A stretch of 64,000 bases of DNA from Treponema primitia ZAS-2 (lineage in GTDB: Bacteria; Spirochaetota; Spirochaetia; Treponematales; Breznakiellaceae). The stretch covers positions 1,674,001 to 1,738,000 of the forward strand of contig NC_015578.1 of NCBI RefSeq assembly GCF_000214375.1. Reading direction: 5' to 3'. Below are positions 35,194 through 44,332 of the stretch, piece by piece; the first letter of the stretch is position 1, and every line of letters begins with the position of its first letter. A program made the position numbers and the translations under genes. Under the pieces are notes generated by a model. That model worked only from the letters and a program-made list of their open reading frames with translations, did not search any database and was not told the origin of the DNA.

Positions 35194-37295
35194 TAGCTAA
35201 TACCTAATTCCACGAAGAGTTTTTTGTAGGTATCAAAATATTCAGACTGGGCGAACTCTTCAATTTTTTCTTCCGGCAGGGATTCTAACAGTTTATCCAT
35301 ATAAACAAGGACATTTCGGAGTTCAGTTTTAATTGAAGATAAGATCCCCGTTCCCCCGGGAACGGGAATTTCCATGGAAGCTTCCTTCGGGATATCAGCA
35401 ACGAAAGTATCGTTTTCCGGTGCGGGGGACTCTGTTGCAAGTGGCTCATCTTCCAGGGTTATTTCAAGGGAATCGAGATCCTCAAGGAGGTCAATATTAT
35501 CTGTCGGATCCCCGGCGTCCGCATTTTCAGCGGAGCCGGGACCACTAAAATTTAGGTCGTCAAGCCCCTCTTCCTTGAAAAACTCATCTATCTCATCCAA
35601 TGGTAGATCCAGAGGTGGAAGATCCAATACAATCTTCGTACCCTCAGGAAGAGCCTGCTCAAGGTCGTCATCAATTTCCGGTTCCTCACCGGAGCTTTCA
35701 TCTGAAGTTTCATCAAACAGGGATATGGATTCAAAGGAATCATCGGTAATAACATTGTCCTGAACGTTTTCCTGTATGGGAAGATCCGCATCTTCACTGA
35801 TCATATCAAAATTCAGATCTGAATCGGGTAAATCCAGGGAAGATTCGTCAATGGCATCAGGAATATCATCAAAGGAGATTTCAGAAAAATCATCTCCCGG
35901 ATTAGTCTCCCGGGAAGATCCGTCTTCATTAACGGAAGTTTCATCCGGGGAAAGATCATCAAAGGAAACTTCCTCAAAAAGGTTCTCTTCAACTGCGGGA
36001 ATATCATCCATATTGTCCAGATCAATCAGGGAAAGGTTATCCAGGGAAGGTTCTTCCAGGGGAGTTTCCTTAATGCCATCGCTAAGATCAGGCTCATCTA
36101 TAATCGCATCCCTTAAATCCAACTGTTCCCCGTCCAAGGGCTCCTCTTCCAGGTAAGAGATGTCTTCCGGCGCCGGGGTCATGGGTTCAACCCCATCTTC
36201 CCTAAGGATCTTTAAGTCCTCTGTATCCTTTGCCTCAAAGTCCTCCGGAGAAGAATTTTCCAATTCTGAAAGATCCTCCGGGGAAAACTCCACCGCCGGA
36301 TTTTCAGTTCCGGAATCAGAAATTTTATTAAGGGGTCTGCCCAGGCCATCATAGATGAGTTCAGCGGAATCGTCTGCGGCCGACTGGGATGAAACATCCT
36401 CAGAAACATCCGAGGTATCCCCGTCTGATAATCCAAAGGGATCTTCTGATGATTCATCAGTATCGGAATCGGAGAATTTAACAAGAGGTCTGCCCAGGCC
36501 GTCATAGACGACATCACCTGAAAATTCTGCGGCACTTTCCGGGGTATTCACCGGCTGTTCCGGCTCCTCGGAGTAAGCATCGGATGAAAAATCCTCGGAA
36601 AGATCCGGAACATCCTCTTCTGATAATCCAAAAAAACCTTCTCCCGCAGGGGTAAGATCCTCTGATTCACTTAGATCGATTGGTTCTGAGGCGAGTGAAA
36701 AACCGAAATCTTCATTAGGGTTCGTGTTGGCGTCCGCCCCGGCTTCTTCGATAAAATCTGCGTTGTGGATAATATTATTCAGCTCATCTCCGGTAAGGGC
36801 TATTTTGTCATCGTCCTCTTCATCAAAGAATCCTCCATCCTCATCAAGGGTCTTGGTGGAAGCGCCAGCGGGCCTTTCGTTGTGGATAGCGGAAATCTCA
36901 TTTTTCAGGTTGGACAACTCTCCCTTGATTGACGACAGTTCTTCGGCAATCTTCATCAGGAGCTGGGTTGAAAGATCCGACGCCGCTGCTTTGTTTTCCA
37001 CCCGGGGAGGGGAATGCTCCTGGGAGTCCAAAGCGGGAAGCTGCTCCTCTTGGAAAGAAATTCCCACTTCATCCAGACCAAATTCATCATCCAGGGAGGA
37101 ATTCGGCAGTTCGTCAAATGAAATATCCCCATCGTCCCCTTCGCCATCCTGGGCAAGGCTGGGAAAGGGAAAATCAAGATCCGAAGGCATATCCTGGGGT
37201 TCCAGTTTTACCCATACGCCATACTGATCAAGCTCATTGGATGATCCAATTGTACCGCGATCATCATATATTGAAGGAATTTTTTCAGTTGCCAT
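35193..37295 (-). CDS. Large acidic repetitive protein
   Basis: A 700-aa, very Asp/Glu/Ser-rich protein. The N-terminus has a possible docking segment (YDDRGTIGSSNELDQYGVWVK). A coiled coil lies at about 125-150 (IAEELSSIKGELSNLKNEI). Two modules contain YDGLGRPL. The middle is low-complexity acidic sequence, and the C-terminal 60 residues look folded (LLESLPEEKIEEFAQSEYFDTY). ATG 37295 has GGGAG as SD. The similar N-terminal region suggests a cytoplasmic adaptor; function unknown. First gene of the DUF115 operon. Confidence 0.75.
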   Translation of the reverse strand: MATEKIPSIYDDRGTIGSSNELDQYGVWVKLEPQDMPSDLDFPFPSLAQDGEGDDGDISFDELPNSSLDDEFGLDEVGISFQEEQLPALDSQEHSPPRVENKAAASDLSTQLLMKIAEELSSIKGELSNLKNEISAIHNERPAGASTKTLDEDGGFFDEEDDDKIALTGDELNNIIHNADFIEEAGADANTNPNEDFGFSLASEPIDLSESEDLTPAGEGFFGLSEEDVPDLSEDFSSDAYSEEPEQPVNTPESAAEFSGDVVYDGLGRPLVKFSDSDTDESSEDPFGLSDGDTSDVSEDVSSQSAADDSAELIYDGLGRPLNKISDSGTENPAVEFSPEDLSELENSSPEDFEAKDTEDLKILREDGVEPMTPAPEDISYLEEEPLDGEQLDLRDAIIDEPDLSDGIKETPLEEPSLDNLSLIDLDNMDDIPAVEENLFEEVSFDDLSPDETSVNEDGSSRETNPGDDFSEISFDDIPDAIDESSLDLPDSDLNFDMISEDADLPIQENVQDNVITDDSFESISLFDETSDESSGEEPEIDDDLEQALPEGTKIVLDLPPLDLPLDEIDEFFKEEGLDDLNFSGPGSAENADAGDPTDNIDLLEDLDSLEITLEDEPLATESPAPENDTFVADIPKEASMEIPVPGGTGILSSIKTELRNVLVYMDKLLESLPEEKIEEFAQSEYFDTYKKLFVELGIS
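35419..35445 (+). repeat. Dispersed repeat, copy D
   Basis: GGTGCGGGGGACTCTG followed by TTGCAAGTGGC aligns along its length with copy A (91-119), with a few substitutions and a 2-base gap. It is antisense to the acidic-protein gene, where it encodes PLATESPAP. Confidence 0.45.
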
Positions 37296-37461
37296 AGCCC
37301 GCTCCCACTAATTTACACGTATATTATCCATTATCGTCAATTGCAAAATTTCTGTGAAGGATTTTTTAGGTAATCCCATTTATAAGAATGTTAGCGGCGC
37401 TTTTTCCGGTTGTCAATGGAGACGCCTCAAGAAATGGGGTAGAACAGCCGTTAATGTACTA

Positions 37462-37917
37462 ATGCGTATCTTGAAATACCTCATAGCAGTCTGGACAACC
37501 ATTGCAATCTATACGGTCTCGGCCTATCTCGTGGGGCCTACGGGTATTTTGGCCCTTAAACAGCTTTCTGTGGAACGGGACAAACAACAGTCGAATATTG
37601 AAGCCCTCAAGGAACTTAACCAGGAACTGGAAGGGACCATGAATGCCCTGAAGTACGATTCTGATACAATTATGGTTTATGCCCGGGAATTGGGGTACGG
37701 TACTGGGCCTGAACATTTTGTACGTATAGTAGGCCTGGGAGGTACCAGGAAACAGCGGGCCACCGCCGGGCAAATTACGGTTCCCCGGGCGCCGAATGCC
37801 ATTCCCGACAGGATACTCTGGTTTATTGCCATTTGTACCGGCGCCGCTTTGCTTGTTCTGCTGAGTATTACCGAATTTATCCAGGAGCGCCGTATACGCT
37901 GGCGATACTACAAGTAA
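37462..37917 (+). CDS. DivIC/FtsL-like septum-formation protein
   Basis: A 151-aa small membrane protein: N-terminal helix (about residues 5-25), coiled coil with LKQLSVERDKQQSNIEALKELNQEL, the DivIC-type DSDTIMVYARELGYGTGPEH region, then a second helix near the C-terminus. FtsB/DivIC proteins help assemble the septal complex; the extra C-terminal helix is unusual. Start uncertain: ATG 37462 gives the usual layout, while the frame is open to GTG 37354. Diverges from the acidic-protein gene. Confidence 0.65.
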   Translation: MRILKYLIAVWTTIAIYTVSAYLVGPTGILALKQLSVERDKQQSNIEALKELNQELEGTMNALKYDSDTIMVYARELGYGTGPEHFVRIVGLGGTRKQRATAGQITVPRAPNAIPDRILWFIAICTGAALLVLLSITEFIQERRIRWRYYK

Positions 37918-37932
37918 TAGCAATACAGAGGC

Positions 37933-38754
37933 CTAGCGGGTTGGCTTTGTCCATTCAGCTTCGCGGATAGATCCGGGACGCAATTCTATAATCCGGTTGT
38001 CCTCATACTCCACTTCGGTGGATGTTTTTATACCCCGTAAAACCGTGCCTTCCTCGTAAAGAAAGAGTTCCCACTGCCAGGGTTCTGCTTGGGCCTTCAA
38101 TTCCCGGGCAATATCAAAGGGGATGGGGTAGTAAAACCGTTCAGTGTTGGGGGAATTTTGAGTTACCTTCAGGGTATTTCCATCAATTCGGTAGACCAGG
38201 CTCATCTGGACGCCTGAAGAAAGGATAGCCCTGCCGGTTCCTCCCGGCTGGAGGCGGACTATCTCCACACCTGTATCTCCCCGCCAGGTCCCCAGAATTT
38301 TCCCTTCCGAAAGGGTTTCCTGGGGTATTTCCGTTTGAGGCGCCTCTTCATGGGCGGAAGGCCCCATGCCAACTGCGGGCGAAGGGTTCGTCATGGAAAA
38401 AGCCGTTTCCACCAGGGAACGGGCCTTCAGAGCCAAATCAGTGGTAGTTTTATAGGTGGACTTATAGTAGGCCCGTTCACCGGTACTGGTTTTGATAATG
38501 TCCAGGGACAGGATTGGACTGTCCTGATCCAGGATGATGCTTCCGGAGATTATATAATCCGGGGTGGTGAACCGCATCTCCAACTCTCCGATATCGCCCA
38601 CATAGGACTGTATCAGGGCTTCGATAAACCGGGATTCTTCCAAGCCCAAGCCCTCAATGGTAAAGGGCATAAGCTGGATTACAGGTTTATTTTCCTGGGC
38701 ATCCAGGGACCAGAGGAAGGGTATGAAACAAAAGGACAAAAGTATCCTTTTCAT
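37933..38754 (-). CDS. Exported protein of unknown function
   Basis: A 273-aa protein with an N-terminal signal peptide (MKRILLSFCFIPFLWSLDAQ). The N-terminal half (to about 115) resembles GNA1162/TolB-N-like folds with the text LMPFTIEGLGLEESRFIEALI, but the match is weak. The C-terminal half looks beta-rich (GTWRGDTGVEIVRLQPGGTGRAIL). The family is not recognised. A consensus promoter places the -10 box six bases from the ATG with no SD, so the mRNA may be leaderless. Confidence 0.75.
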   Translation of the reverse strand: MKRILLSFCFIPFLWSLDAQENKPVIQLMPFTIEGLGLEESRFIEALIQSYVGDIGELEMRFTTPDYIISGSIILDQDSPILSLDIIKTSTGERAYYKSTYKTTTDLALKARSLVETAFSMTNPSPAVGMGPSAHEEAPQTEIPQETLSEGKILGTWRGDTGVEIVRLQPGGTGRAILSSGVQMSLVYRIDGNTLKVTQNSPNTERFYYPIPFDIARELKAQAEPWQWELFLYEEGTVLRGIKTSTEVEYEDNRIIELRPGSIREAEWTKPTR

Positions 38755-38760
38755 TTTTTT

Positions 38761-38789
38761 ACTATAATATAAATTTCAACATTTTACAA
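38761..38789 (-). promoter_or_regulatory. Promoter of the exported protein gene, leaderless layout
   Basis: Minus strand TTGTAA and TATAGT, 17 bp apart; TATAGT ends six bases before the ATG (38754). The surrounding stretch (38755-38848) is AT-rich and holds no gene. Confidence 0.6.
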
Positions 38790-38848
38790 ATAATTACTAA
38801 AAAATCATAAAAAAGAGGGTTTTTTTTAAAAGGGGCGTAAAATCCAGA

Positions 38849-39310
38849 TTATTGCAGTTTTGTGCGGAATTCACGGGAAATTTCCCGCTTGATATCCCGT
38901 TCCCGGATATCCGCCCGTTTGTCATAGGTCTTTTTCCCCTTGCAGAGTCCAAGTTCCACCTTCACTCGGCCTTTTTTAAAGTAAAAAGAAAGGGGAATAA
39001 GGGTATACCCCTTTTCATCAACCTTTCGGGCTATGCGCTTAATTTCATCCCGATGGAGGAGGAGCCGTTTTTTCCGGTCCGGGTCGTGGTTAAAAATCGA
39101 GGAAAAAGGGTTCTCGGCGACCCGCAGGGAACGGACCCATACTTCGCCGTCTATCACCTCCGCCCAGGCGTCGGGAAAAGATATCTTGCTGTCCCGAAAG
39201 GACTTGACCTCCGTGCCAAGCAGCTCTATGCCGCATTCATAGCTGTCATCCACCGAGTAATCATGCCGGGCCCGGCGGTTTACGGCGATGATCTTAACCC
39301 CTTCGCTCAT
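38849..39310 (-). CDS. smpB: SsrA-binding protein SmpB
   Basis: A 153-aa SmpB, slightly N-terminal shorter than some. Key segments: N-R-R-A-R-H-D-Y, ECGIELLGTEVKSFR, and a basic C-terminal tail with K-T-Y-D-K-R (GKKTYDKRADIRERD). SmpB carries tmRNA to stalled ribosomes. The gene overlaps the PEGA/SUMF1 gene by 4 bp (ATGA). The ssrA gene itself was not seen in this window. Confidence 0.97.
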   Translation of the reverse strand: MSEGVKIIAVNRRARHDYSVDDSYECGIELLGTEVKSFRDSKISFPDAWAEVIDGEVWVRSLRVAENPFSSIFNHDPDRKKRLLLHRDEIKRIARKVDEKGYTLIPLSFYFKKGRVKVELGLCKGKKTYDKRADIRERDIKREISREFRTKLQ

Positions 39311-40875
39311 TGTGTCACCGCCTTAGGCGCCGCCAGAGGCGCGATTACCGGCCTGAAGGACACGAAAGCGGATGATGTGGCCGGCGCCAGGGATGCCCGG
39401 GTTTCCATACCTACCGATCCTGGGGGGTTTATCCAGGAACCGCCCTTCAGAGACCGTTCAGGGGAAGTGATGGTATTTCCCCCGGGGAGATAATTGAGGG
39501 GAGCATAATAATCAGCGCACCATTCCCATAGACCCCCGATCATATTCTGGGGTATTTCCAGAGAAGTTCCCCTTGGCAAAGCAGAATCCCCAGCGCCGAG
39601 CTTGGCGGCGTATTCCCATTCAGCTTCCGTGGGAAGCCGTACTTCCCATTCTCTTAACCCAGGGGGAAGTAGTGTGGTCAGCCACTGGCAGCAGGCGGCG
39701 GCGGCATACCAGGAGATTCCCGGCACGCCGGGCTTAGGGTAGGGGGGGTAGATCGGTTCTTCCAGGTAGCCTTCGGAGACTAAGCCTTCACTTATCAGGG
39801 TTTTGCGGTTTTCCCGTCCCCACCTGGGGGATGCCCGGAGAAAGTGTTCCCAAGTTTCGCTGTCAATTTCGGTGGTGGCGATATAGAAACTCCCCTGGGT
39901 AAGTTCCCGGGGAAAGGCGGTCCCCTGAATAAAGCTTCCCCCGGGGATTTCCCTGAAAGAGAGGGAGTCCAGGCGGAGGCTTGCCCCCAGGGGCCGGACA
40001 GGGGAAACCGGGGATTTGCCGGAAAGGGCTGCCGCAAAGGAGACCGCCTCCCGGTACCAGCCGGATCCTTCCACGCTACGGGCGCTTTCCGGGGACAGGG
40101 TTTCGGTAAGCCAGGGGGCGGCGCCTTCAAGTTCAGAAAGATAGCTCAGGATACCCGAGGCGGTTTCTGTAAAGGTAAGGGGGGAAGGGGAAAGCCCTCC
40201 ATTGCCGCTGAGGAACAGGGCCCGCAGCAGATCCCTCTGGGCCGCCTTGGTGGAGGCGTACCGGGCCGCTTCTTTGAGGATTTCGTCCATCCCTTCCCGG
40301 AGCAGGGGATCCGCCGCAGCGGGTCCTGAACGGTAGGCCCCTTCGGAAAGATCCCGGGGTATCTGATAGGCGGCGGTGGGTTCCCCGGTAAAGGACCATG
40401 CGGCATATTCCGAGGCTCCAATAAAAAGGGCTTCCAGGGGTAGAGTCGGCGCCAGGGTTTCTGCAATGGCGATACGATGGGGGAAAAGCCGGGAGCCGAG
40501 GATACGACCCGGCGCGTCAATGTCCAGTTTCCGGGAAACAAATCCCGGGAGGGTCAGCTCCACGGACCGGCTGCCCTGGCTAACAAAAACTTCGCAGGGG
40601 GTGGCCCCCAGGGTGATCCCGTCAATACGCACCGCCGCACCCCTGGGCTCGGAATCCAAAACCAGGAGGCTGCCCGGATTGGTAAGCCCGGGGAAGAGGA
40701 AGATGAAGAAAAGCAGCGCCAGGAGTATCAGTGTGAAAAGACCGGCCAGATAAACCCCAGGCCGTATACCCAGGATAGGCTCCAGATGGACCTGATCCTC
40801 CGGTACTTCCAAGGTTCCGGCTAAAGTCGGCGCTTCCCGCGAAAGAAGTTCCGTGGGGGTCTTTTTTCCGAACAT
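39307..40875 (-). CDS. Membrane-anchored PEGA and SUMF1/FGE-domain protein
   Basis: A 522-aa protein. A membrane helix (about residues 42-66) is followed by a PEGA domain (SEPRGAAVRIDGITLGATPCEV). A helical middle part follows. The C-terminal third is a formylglycine-generating-enzyme-like fold (SUMF1): GSFIQGTAFPRELTQGSFYIATTEID, WYAAAACCQWL, RLPTEAEWEYAAK and GLWEWCADYYA. No sulfatase is nearby, so a binding or scaffold role is as likely as formylglycine generation. Translationally coupled to smpB; has a consensus, leaderless-type promoter. Confidence 0.88.
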   Translation of the reverse strand: MFGKKTPTELLSREAPTLAGTLEVPEDQVHLEPILGIRPGVYLAGLFTLILLALLFFIFLFPGLTNPGSLLVLDSEPRGAAVRIDGITLGATPCEVFVSQGSRSVELTLPGFVSRKLDIDAPGRILGSRLFPHRIAIAETLAPTLPLEALFIGASEYAAWSFTGEPTAAYQIPRDLSEGAYRSGPAAADPLLREGMDEILKEAARYASTKAAQRDLLRALFLSGNGGLSPSPLTFTETASGILSYLSELEGAAPWLTETLSPESARSVEGSGWYREAVSFAAALSGKSPVSPVRPLGASLRLDSLSFREIPGGSFIQGTAFPRELTQGSFYIATTEIDSETWEHFLRASPRWGRENRKTLISEGLVSEGYLEEPIYPPYPKPGVPGISWYAAAACCQWLTTLLPPGLREWEVRLPTEAEWEYAAKLGAGDSALPRGTSLEIPQNMIGGLWEWCADYYAPLNYLPGGNTITSPERSLKGGSWINPPGSVGMETRASLAPATSSAFVSFRPVIAPLAAPKAVTQ

Positions 40876-40883
40876 ATCAGATG

Positions 40884-40934
40884 ATTATAGGGGCCCCTTC
40901 ATACCTTGTCAACGATGGCGCTTCATGGTATTTT
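40884..40934. promoter_or_regulatory. Divergent promoters sharing a -35 box
   Basis: Minus: TTGACA (40912-40907), 17 bp, TATAAT (40889-40884), ending eight bases before ATG 40875. Plus: TTGTCA (40906-40911), 17 bp, TATTTT (40929-40934), ending nine bases before ATG 40944. The -35 boxes are the same seven bases TTGTCAA read on both strands. No SD is present for either gene. Confidence 0.7.
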
Positions 40935-40943
40935 GCCTTATAT

Positions 40944-41930
40944 ATGGCTGACAACAGGGATTTTTTTGATCAACTCCAGGTATTCACCGAAGGCTGTTTA
41001 AGCCGCAGGCAGCGTAAGCGGCGGATCAGGAAGGAGAAATCCCGGGCAAAGAACCCCGTGCTGGACTGGATAGAGGCCTTTCTCTGGGCGGCGGGGGTGG
41101 TACTCCTGATCAACCAATACCTTTTCCAAGCATACCAGATCCCCTCGGGTTCCATGATCGATACCCTTTTAATTAAGGACCGGATCTTTGTCAATAAAAT
41201 AATCTACGGCCCGGAATTGCTTCCCGGGGTGTTCAAGCTGCCCAGCCCCATAAAACCCAAACGGAACGATGTGATTATCTTTGAAAACCCTTCCTATATA
41301 TCACGGGGCCCCGCCTTTGATATTGCCCAGCGCATTATCTATATGCTTACCCTCTCCATGGTGGACATCGACAAGGATGAATCCGGGGATCCGAAGGTTC
41401 ACTTCCTTATTAAACGGGCGGTAGGCATGGGGGGGGACCGGTTCATCACTGAAAACGGGGAACTGAATATCCGTTTTGCAGGGGAAGACCGGTGGATGCC
41501 CGAGCGGGAGTATAATGCGGGCCGGGGATTGAAGCATAAGCTGAGTCGGCTCATGGATGAAGACGCCTATCCGGCCCTAAAAGCCGCCGGGAGAGCCGCC
41601 GCCCTTATGGATCTGGGGCTGCCCGTTTCCGGAGAGCTTTCCGAGGCAGCGGCGGGGGTGAATAAGCTGCGCTACCCCGATTATCTGGCCCATGAGCGGG
41701 CCCGGCTGGAATTGATTCGGGGGGCCTATCCCCAGGAGAACCGCTACCGTACCCTCTTGGCTCGGCATACTCAGGGCTGGTATGTGCCTCCCGGTCGCAT
41801 ACTTCCCCTAGGGGATAACCGGGATAATTCCCGGGACGGTCGTTACTTTGGCCCGGTGCGGGAATCAAAAATTCTGGGAAAGGGTTCCCTTATTTATTGG
41901 CCCTTCCGGCGTATCGGACCCATACGCTAA
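40944..41930 (+). CDS. lepB: Signal peptidase I
   Basis: A 328-aa leader peptidase. One membrane helix (about 40-58) precedes the catalytic Ser70 in IPSGSMIDTL; Lys156 lies in FLIKRAVGMGGD, and the box GDNRDNSRDGRYFGPV is near the C-terminus. An insert of about 100 residues sits in the extracytoplasmic domain. ATG 40944 chosen by promoter position; a longer frame reaches 40881. First gene of a lepB - lepB-like - hemW unit. Confidence 0.94.
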   Translation: MADNRDFFDQLQVFTEGCLSRRQRKRRIRKEKSRAKNPVLDWIEAFLWAAGVVLLINQYLFQAYQIPSGSMIDTLLIKDRIFVNKIIYGPELLPGVFKLPSPIKPKRNDVIIFENPSYISRGPAFDIAQRIIYMLTLSMVDIDKDESGDPKVHFLIKRAVGMGGDRFITENGELNIRFAGEDRWMPEREYNAGRGLKHKLSRLMDEDAYPALKAAGRAAALMDLGLPVSGELSEAAAGVNKLRYPDYLAHERARLELIRGAYPQENRYRTLLARHTQGWYVPPGRILPLGDNRDNSRDGRYFGPVRESKILGKGSLIYWPFRRIGPIR

Positions 41931-41951
41931 TGTTTATGAGGAACCTGATAT

Positions 41952-42680
41952 ATGTTTAACAAATGGCGAAAATATTCCTACGCCGCCCAGAAGGATCAGC
42001 GGCATCAGATACGCTGGGTTCTGGTTTGGCTCCTGGCTTTTTTCGTTTTGTACTCCATGCTTACGGGCTTTTTTTTCTCCATGCGGGTTCTGGAAAATGA
42101 AACCATGCAGCCCGGCCTTCGTAGCGGGGACAGGTTTGTGCTTTCATCTTACAGGATCTATGCGTTTCTGGCCGAAAGGGACTGGATTGGCGGGGAGCTT
42201 CCTTTTAAGCGGGGCAATGTGGTTCTGGTGGATATGTCCCTGAGGGATGATCCGGGTATAGCCCGGAAAACCCTGGATGTATTGATCCGGTTTTTTACCC
42301 TTCAACGCCTGAGCCTCTTCAATCAAAAAGAACATTACTATATCAAGCGGGTCATAGGACTACCGGGGGATGAGATTTCCATGACCAATTTTGTGATCCG
42401 GGTAAGGCCCGCCGGGGGAAATTACGCCCTTACAGAATTTGAGTTATCCGACCGGCCCTATGTTCCCAATATACCCCAGGTTCCGGCCCTCTGGGATGAG
42501 TCGATTCCCTTTTCAGGCAACATGGATACCCGTATCCTTACCGAAGATGAGTGCTTTGTCCTTTCCGATGATCGCAGTAATACTAACGATTCCCGCACCT
42601 GGGGTCCCGTCCCGGTTGATCTGGTGGCGGGTAAGCTGCTCTTCCGCTACTGGCCTCTGACAAAACTGGGAAGGCCCTAG
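41952..42680 (+). CDS. Signal peptidase I paralogue with Ser to Thr substitution
   Basis: A 242-aa S26-family protein. The membrane helix is at about 21-41. The position of the catalytic Ser is Thr51 (ENETMQPGL, versus PSGSMxPTL), while Lys132 (YYIKRVIGLPGD) and the box DDRSNTNDSRTWGPV remain. A Thr nucleophile would be unusual; the enzyme may be slow, altered or inactive. SD GAGGAA lies before the ATG. It is 21 bp after lepB and 6 bp before hemW. Codon ACC was checked directly at the Thr position. Confidence 0.88.
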   Translation: MFNKWRKYSYAAQKDQRHQIRWVLVWLLAFFVLYSMLTGFFFSMRVLENETMQPGLRSGDRFVLSSYRIYAFLAERDWIGGELPFKRGNVVLVDMSLRDDPGIARKTLDVLIRFFTLQRLSLFNQKEHYYIKRVIGLPGDEISMTNFVIRVRPAGGNYALTEFELSDRPYVPNIPQVPALWDESIPFSGNMDTRILTEDECFVLSDDRSNTNDSRTWGPVPVDLVAGKLLFRYWPLTKLGRP

Positions 42681-42686
42681 GAAAAA

Positions 42687-43979
42687 ATGGGGGATCAGGA
42701 AGCGTCTCTGTACGTTCATGTTCCCTTCTGCGCCTCCTTCTGCGATTACTGTGATTTTTATTCTATCCTGACCAGCCCCGATGATGAACGGCTAAACCTG
42801 TATGTTGATGTGGTGCTGGAGGAAATACGGGGCCTTATTGCCCGCTTTAAGGTGGACAGGGTTCCTACGGTATATATTGGCGGGGGTACCCCCTCTGTTC
42901 TGGGTGCTTCAAGGCTGGATAGGCTTCTGGGTGGTATAGCAGGAATACTGCCCGGTATTCCTGCATCGGCAGGAAGGATTTCTGCTACAGAATGTACCCT
43001 GGAAGTGAACCCTGAGTCTGTCCGGGAAGACCTGCTGGAGGTATGCCGGGACCGGGGGGTTACCCGGCTGAGCGTGGGGGTCCAGAGTTTTTACGGCCCT
43101 TCCCGGCAGGCAGTACACCGGGCCGGTGAGTCCGGCCTTTTGGATGAACGGCTTTCCATGATAGCAGACTATTTTGGTGACAGTTTTACTGCGGATATTA
43201 TGTCAGGCCTTCCTTTTCAGGATGAAACAGTATTACTGCGGGATATTGAAAAGCTGGTTTCATACAGCCCGGGGCATATCTCTCTCTACAGTCTGACCCT
43301 GGAGGAAGGGACCCCCCTGGTGGCGCACCTGGCGGAATCTGCCGCCAAGTGCGCCGTCCCGGGCGCCGCTCTTGGCGCTGCCCCGGGAACCGCCGGGGGC
43401 ACTGTTTTTTTGCCCGACGGGGATGAGGCGGATCGGCTCTGGCTTTCCGGGAGGGATGCCCTGGAACAGGCGGGATATGCCCAGTACGAGGTGTCCAATT
43501 TTTCCCGGCCCGGCAGGGAGGGGCGGCACAATCTCCGGTACTGGCGCATGGAAAACTGGCTGGGCGCTGGCCCGGGTGCTTCCGGCACCCTGATTGACGA
43601 CGAAGAAGGCCGGGGTATACGGTACACCATTCCTGCGGATGCCGATACCTGGCTTGCGGGGGGCGCCGCCGCAGTGAATGAAATTCTGGACAGGCCCACC
43701 CTGATACAGGAAAGCCTACTCATGGGTTTCCGCTCCCTGGAAGGCCCGGACACTGCATTGTTTGAAAAGCGTTTTCATTGCAGCCTGGAAAGCCTGATCC
43801 TCCAAACCCTCCGCCGCTGGGAAAAGCGGGAGCTGCTCGCTCCTCTGAAAAGTTGGGAGAGACGGGAAGCCCTTGCCTTAACCAGGGAAGGGCTGCTGTT
43901 TCTCAATACCTTCCTTGCAGAGGCCTTCGCTGAGCTGGATCGCAGTTTGTTAAAGAAAGAGGGCTCTGATTCGGCTTAG
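42687..43979 (+). CDS. hemW: HemW-like radical SAM protein
   Basis: A 430-aa radical SAM protein of the HemW/HemN group. CxxxCxxC is at C15, C19 and C22 in FCASFCDYC, followed by the fourth-cysteine-like DF of this group. Other motifs: YIGGGTPSVL, ECTLEVNPESV and GVQSF. HemW proteins are heme chaperones rather than coproporphyrinogen dehydrogenases. An Ala/Gly-rich insert of about 20 residues (CAVPGAALGAAPGTAGGT) lies in the middle. SD AGGAAA before the ATG. Confidence 0.88.
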   Translation: MGDQEASLYVHVPFCASFCDYCDFYSILTSPDDERLNLYVDVVLEEIRGLIARFKVDRVPTVYIGGGTPSVLGASRLDRLLGGIAGILPGIPASAGRISATECTLEVNPESVREDLLEVCRDRGVTRLSVGVQSFYGPSRQAVHRAGESGLLDERLSMIADYFGDSFTADIMSGLPFQDETVLLRDIEKLVSYSPGHISLYSLTLEEGTPLVAHLAESAAKCAVPGAALGAAPGTAGGTVFLPDGDEADRLWLSGRDALEQAGYAQYEVSNFSRPGREGRHNLRYWRMENWLGAGPGASGTLIDDEEGRGIRYTIPADADTWLAGGAAAVNEILDRPTLIQESLLMGFRSLEGPDTALFEKRFHCSLESLILQTLRRWEKRELLAPLKSWERREALALTREGLLFLNTFLAEAFAELDRSLLKKEGSDSA

Positions 43980-44096
43980 TAGCGCGGGAAACCAGGTCTG
44001 TTTGGAGTCTATGCCATATATTATAATAAAAAGAAAGATAATAATACAGAAATAACTATTTATGTCATACTTATTGTACTTAATGAGGAATATTAG

Positions 44097-44312
44097 AAGT
44101 ATTCTGAACTGGTTCCCTATTTTAACGACGATCAAATATATATTTTCTGTAATAGAGATGATTATATTACATATCTAAAAAAGTATAATGATTGTTATTT
44201 TATCGTTGAAAATACTCTTATTGAATCAGGAGATATGAGCATTGACGCTTTTGGAGAATATGCGAAATATATAAACGAAGTGGGATTATTTACTTGTTAT
44301 AGAAAACAATAA
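44097..44312 (+). pseudogene. Possible remnant of an unrecognised gene
   Basis: A 72-codon open stretch in AT-rich DNA after hemW, with plausible protein composition (VPYFNDDQIYIFCNRDDY start) but no ATG until residue 47. An in-frame TAG at 44094-44096 separates it from further open codons upstream. Base composition differs from the neighbours. Possibly a decayed gene fragment; 43980-44096 otherwise shows only AT-rich DNA. Confidence 0.3.
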
Positions 44313-44332
44313 GGCCGCGCCAAGTAGAAATG

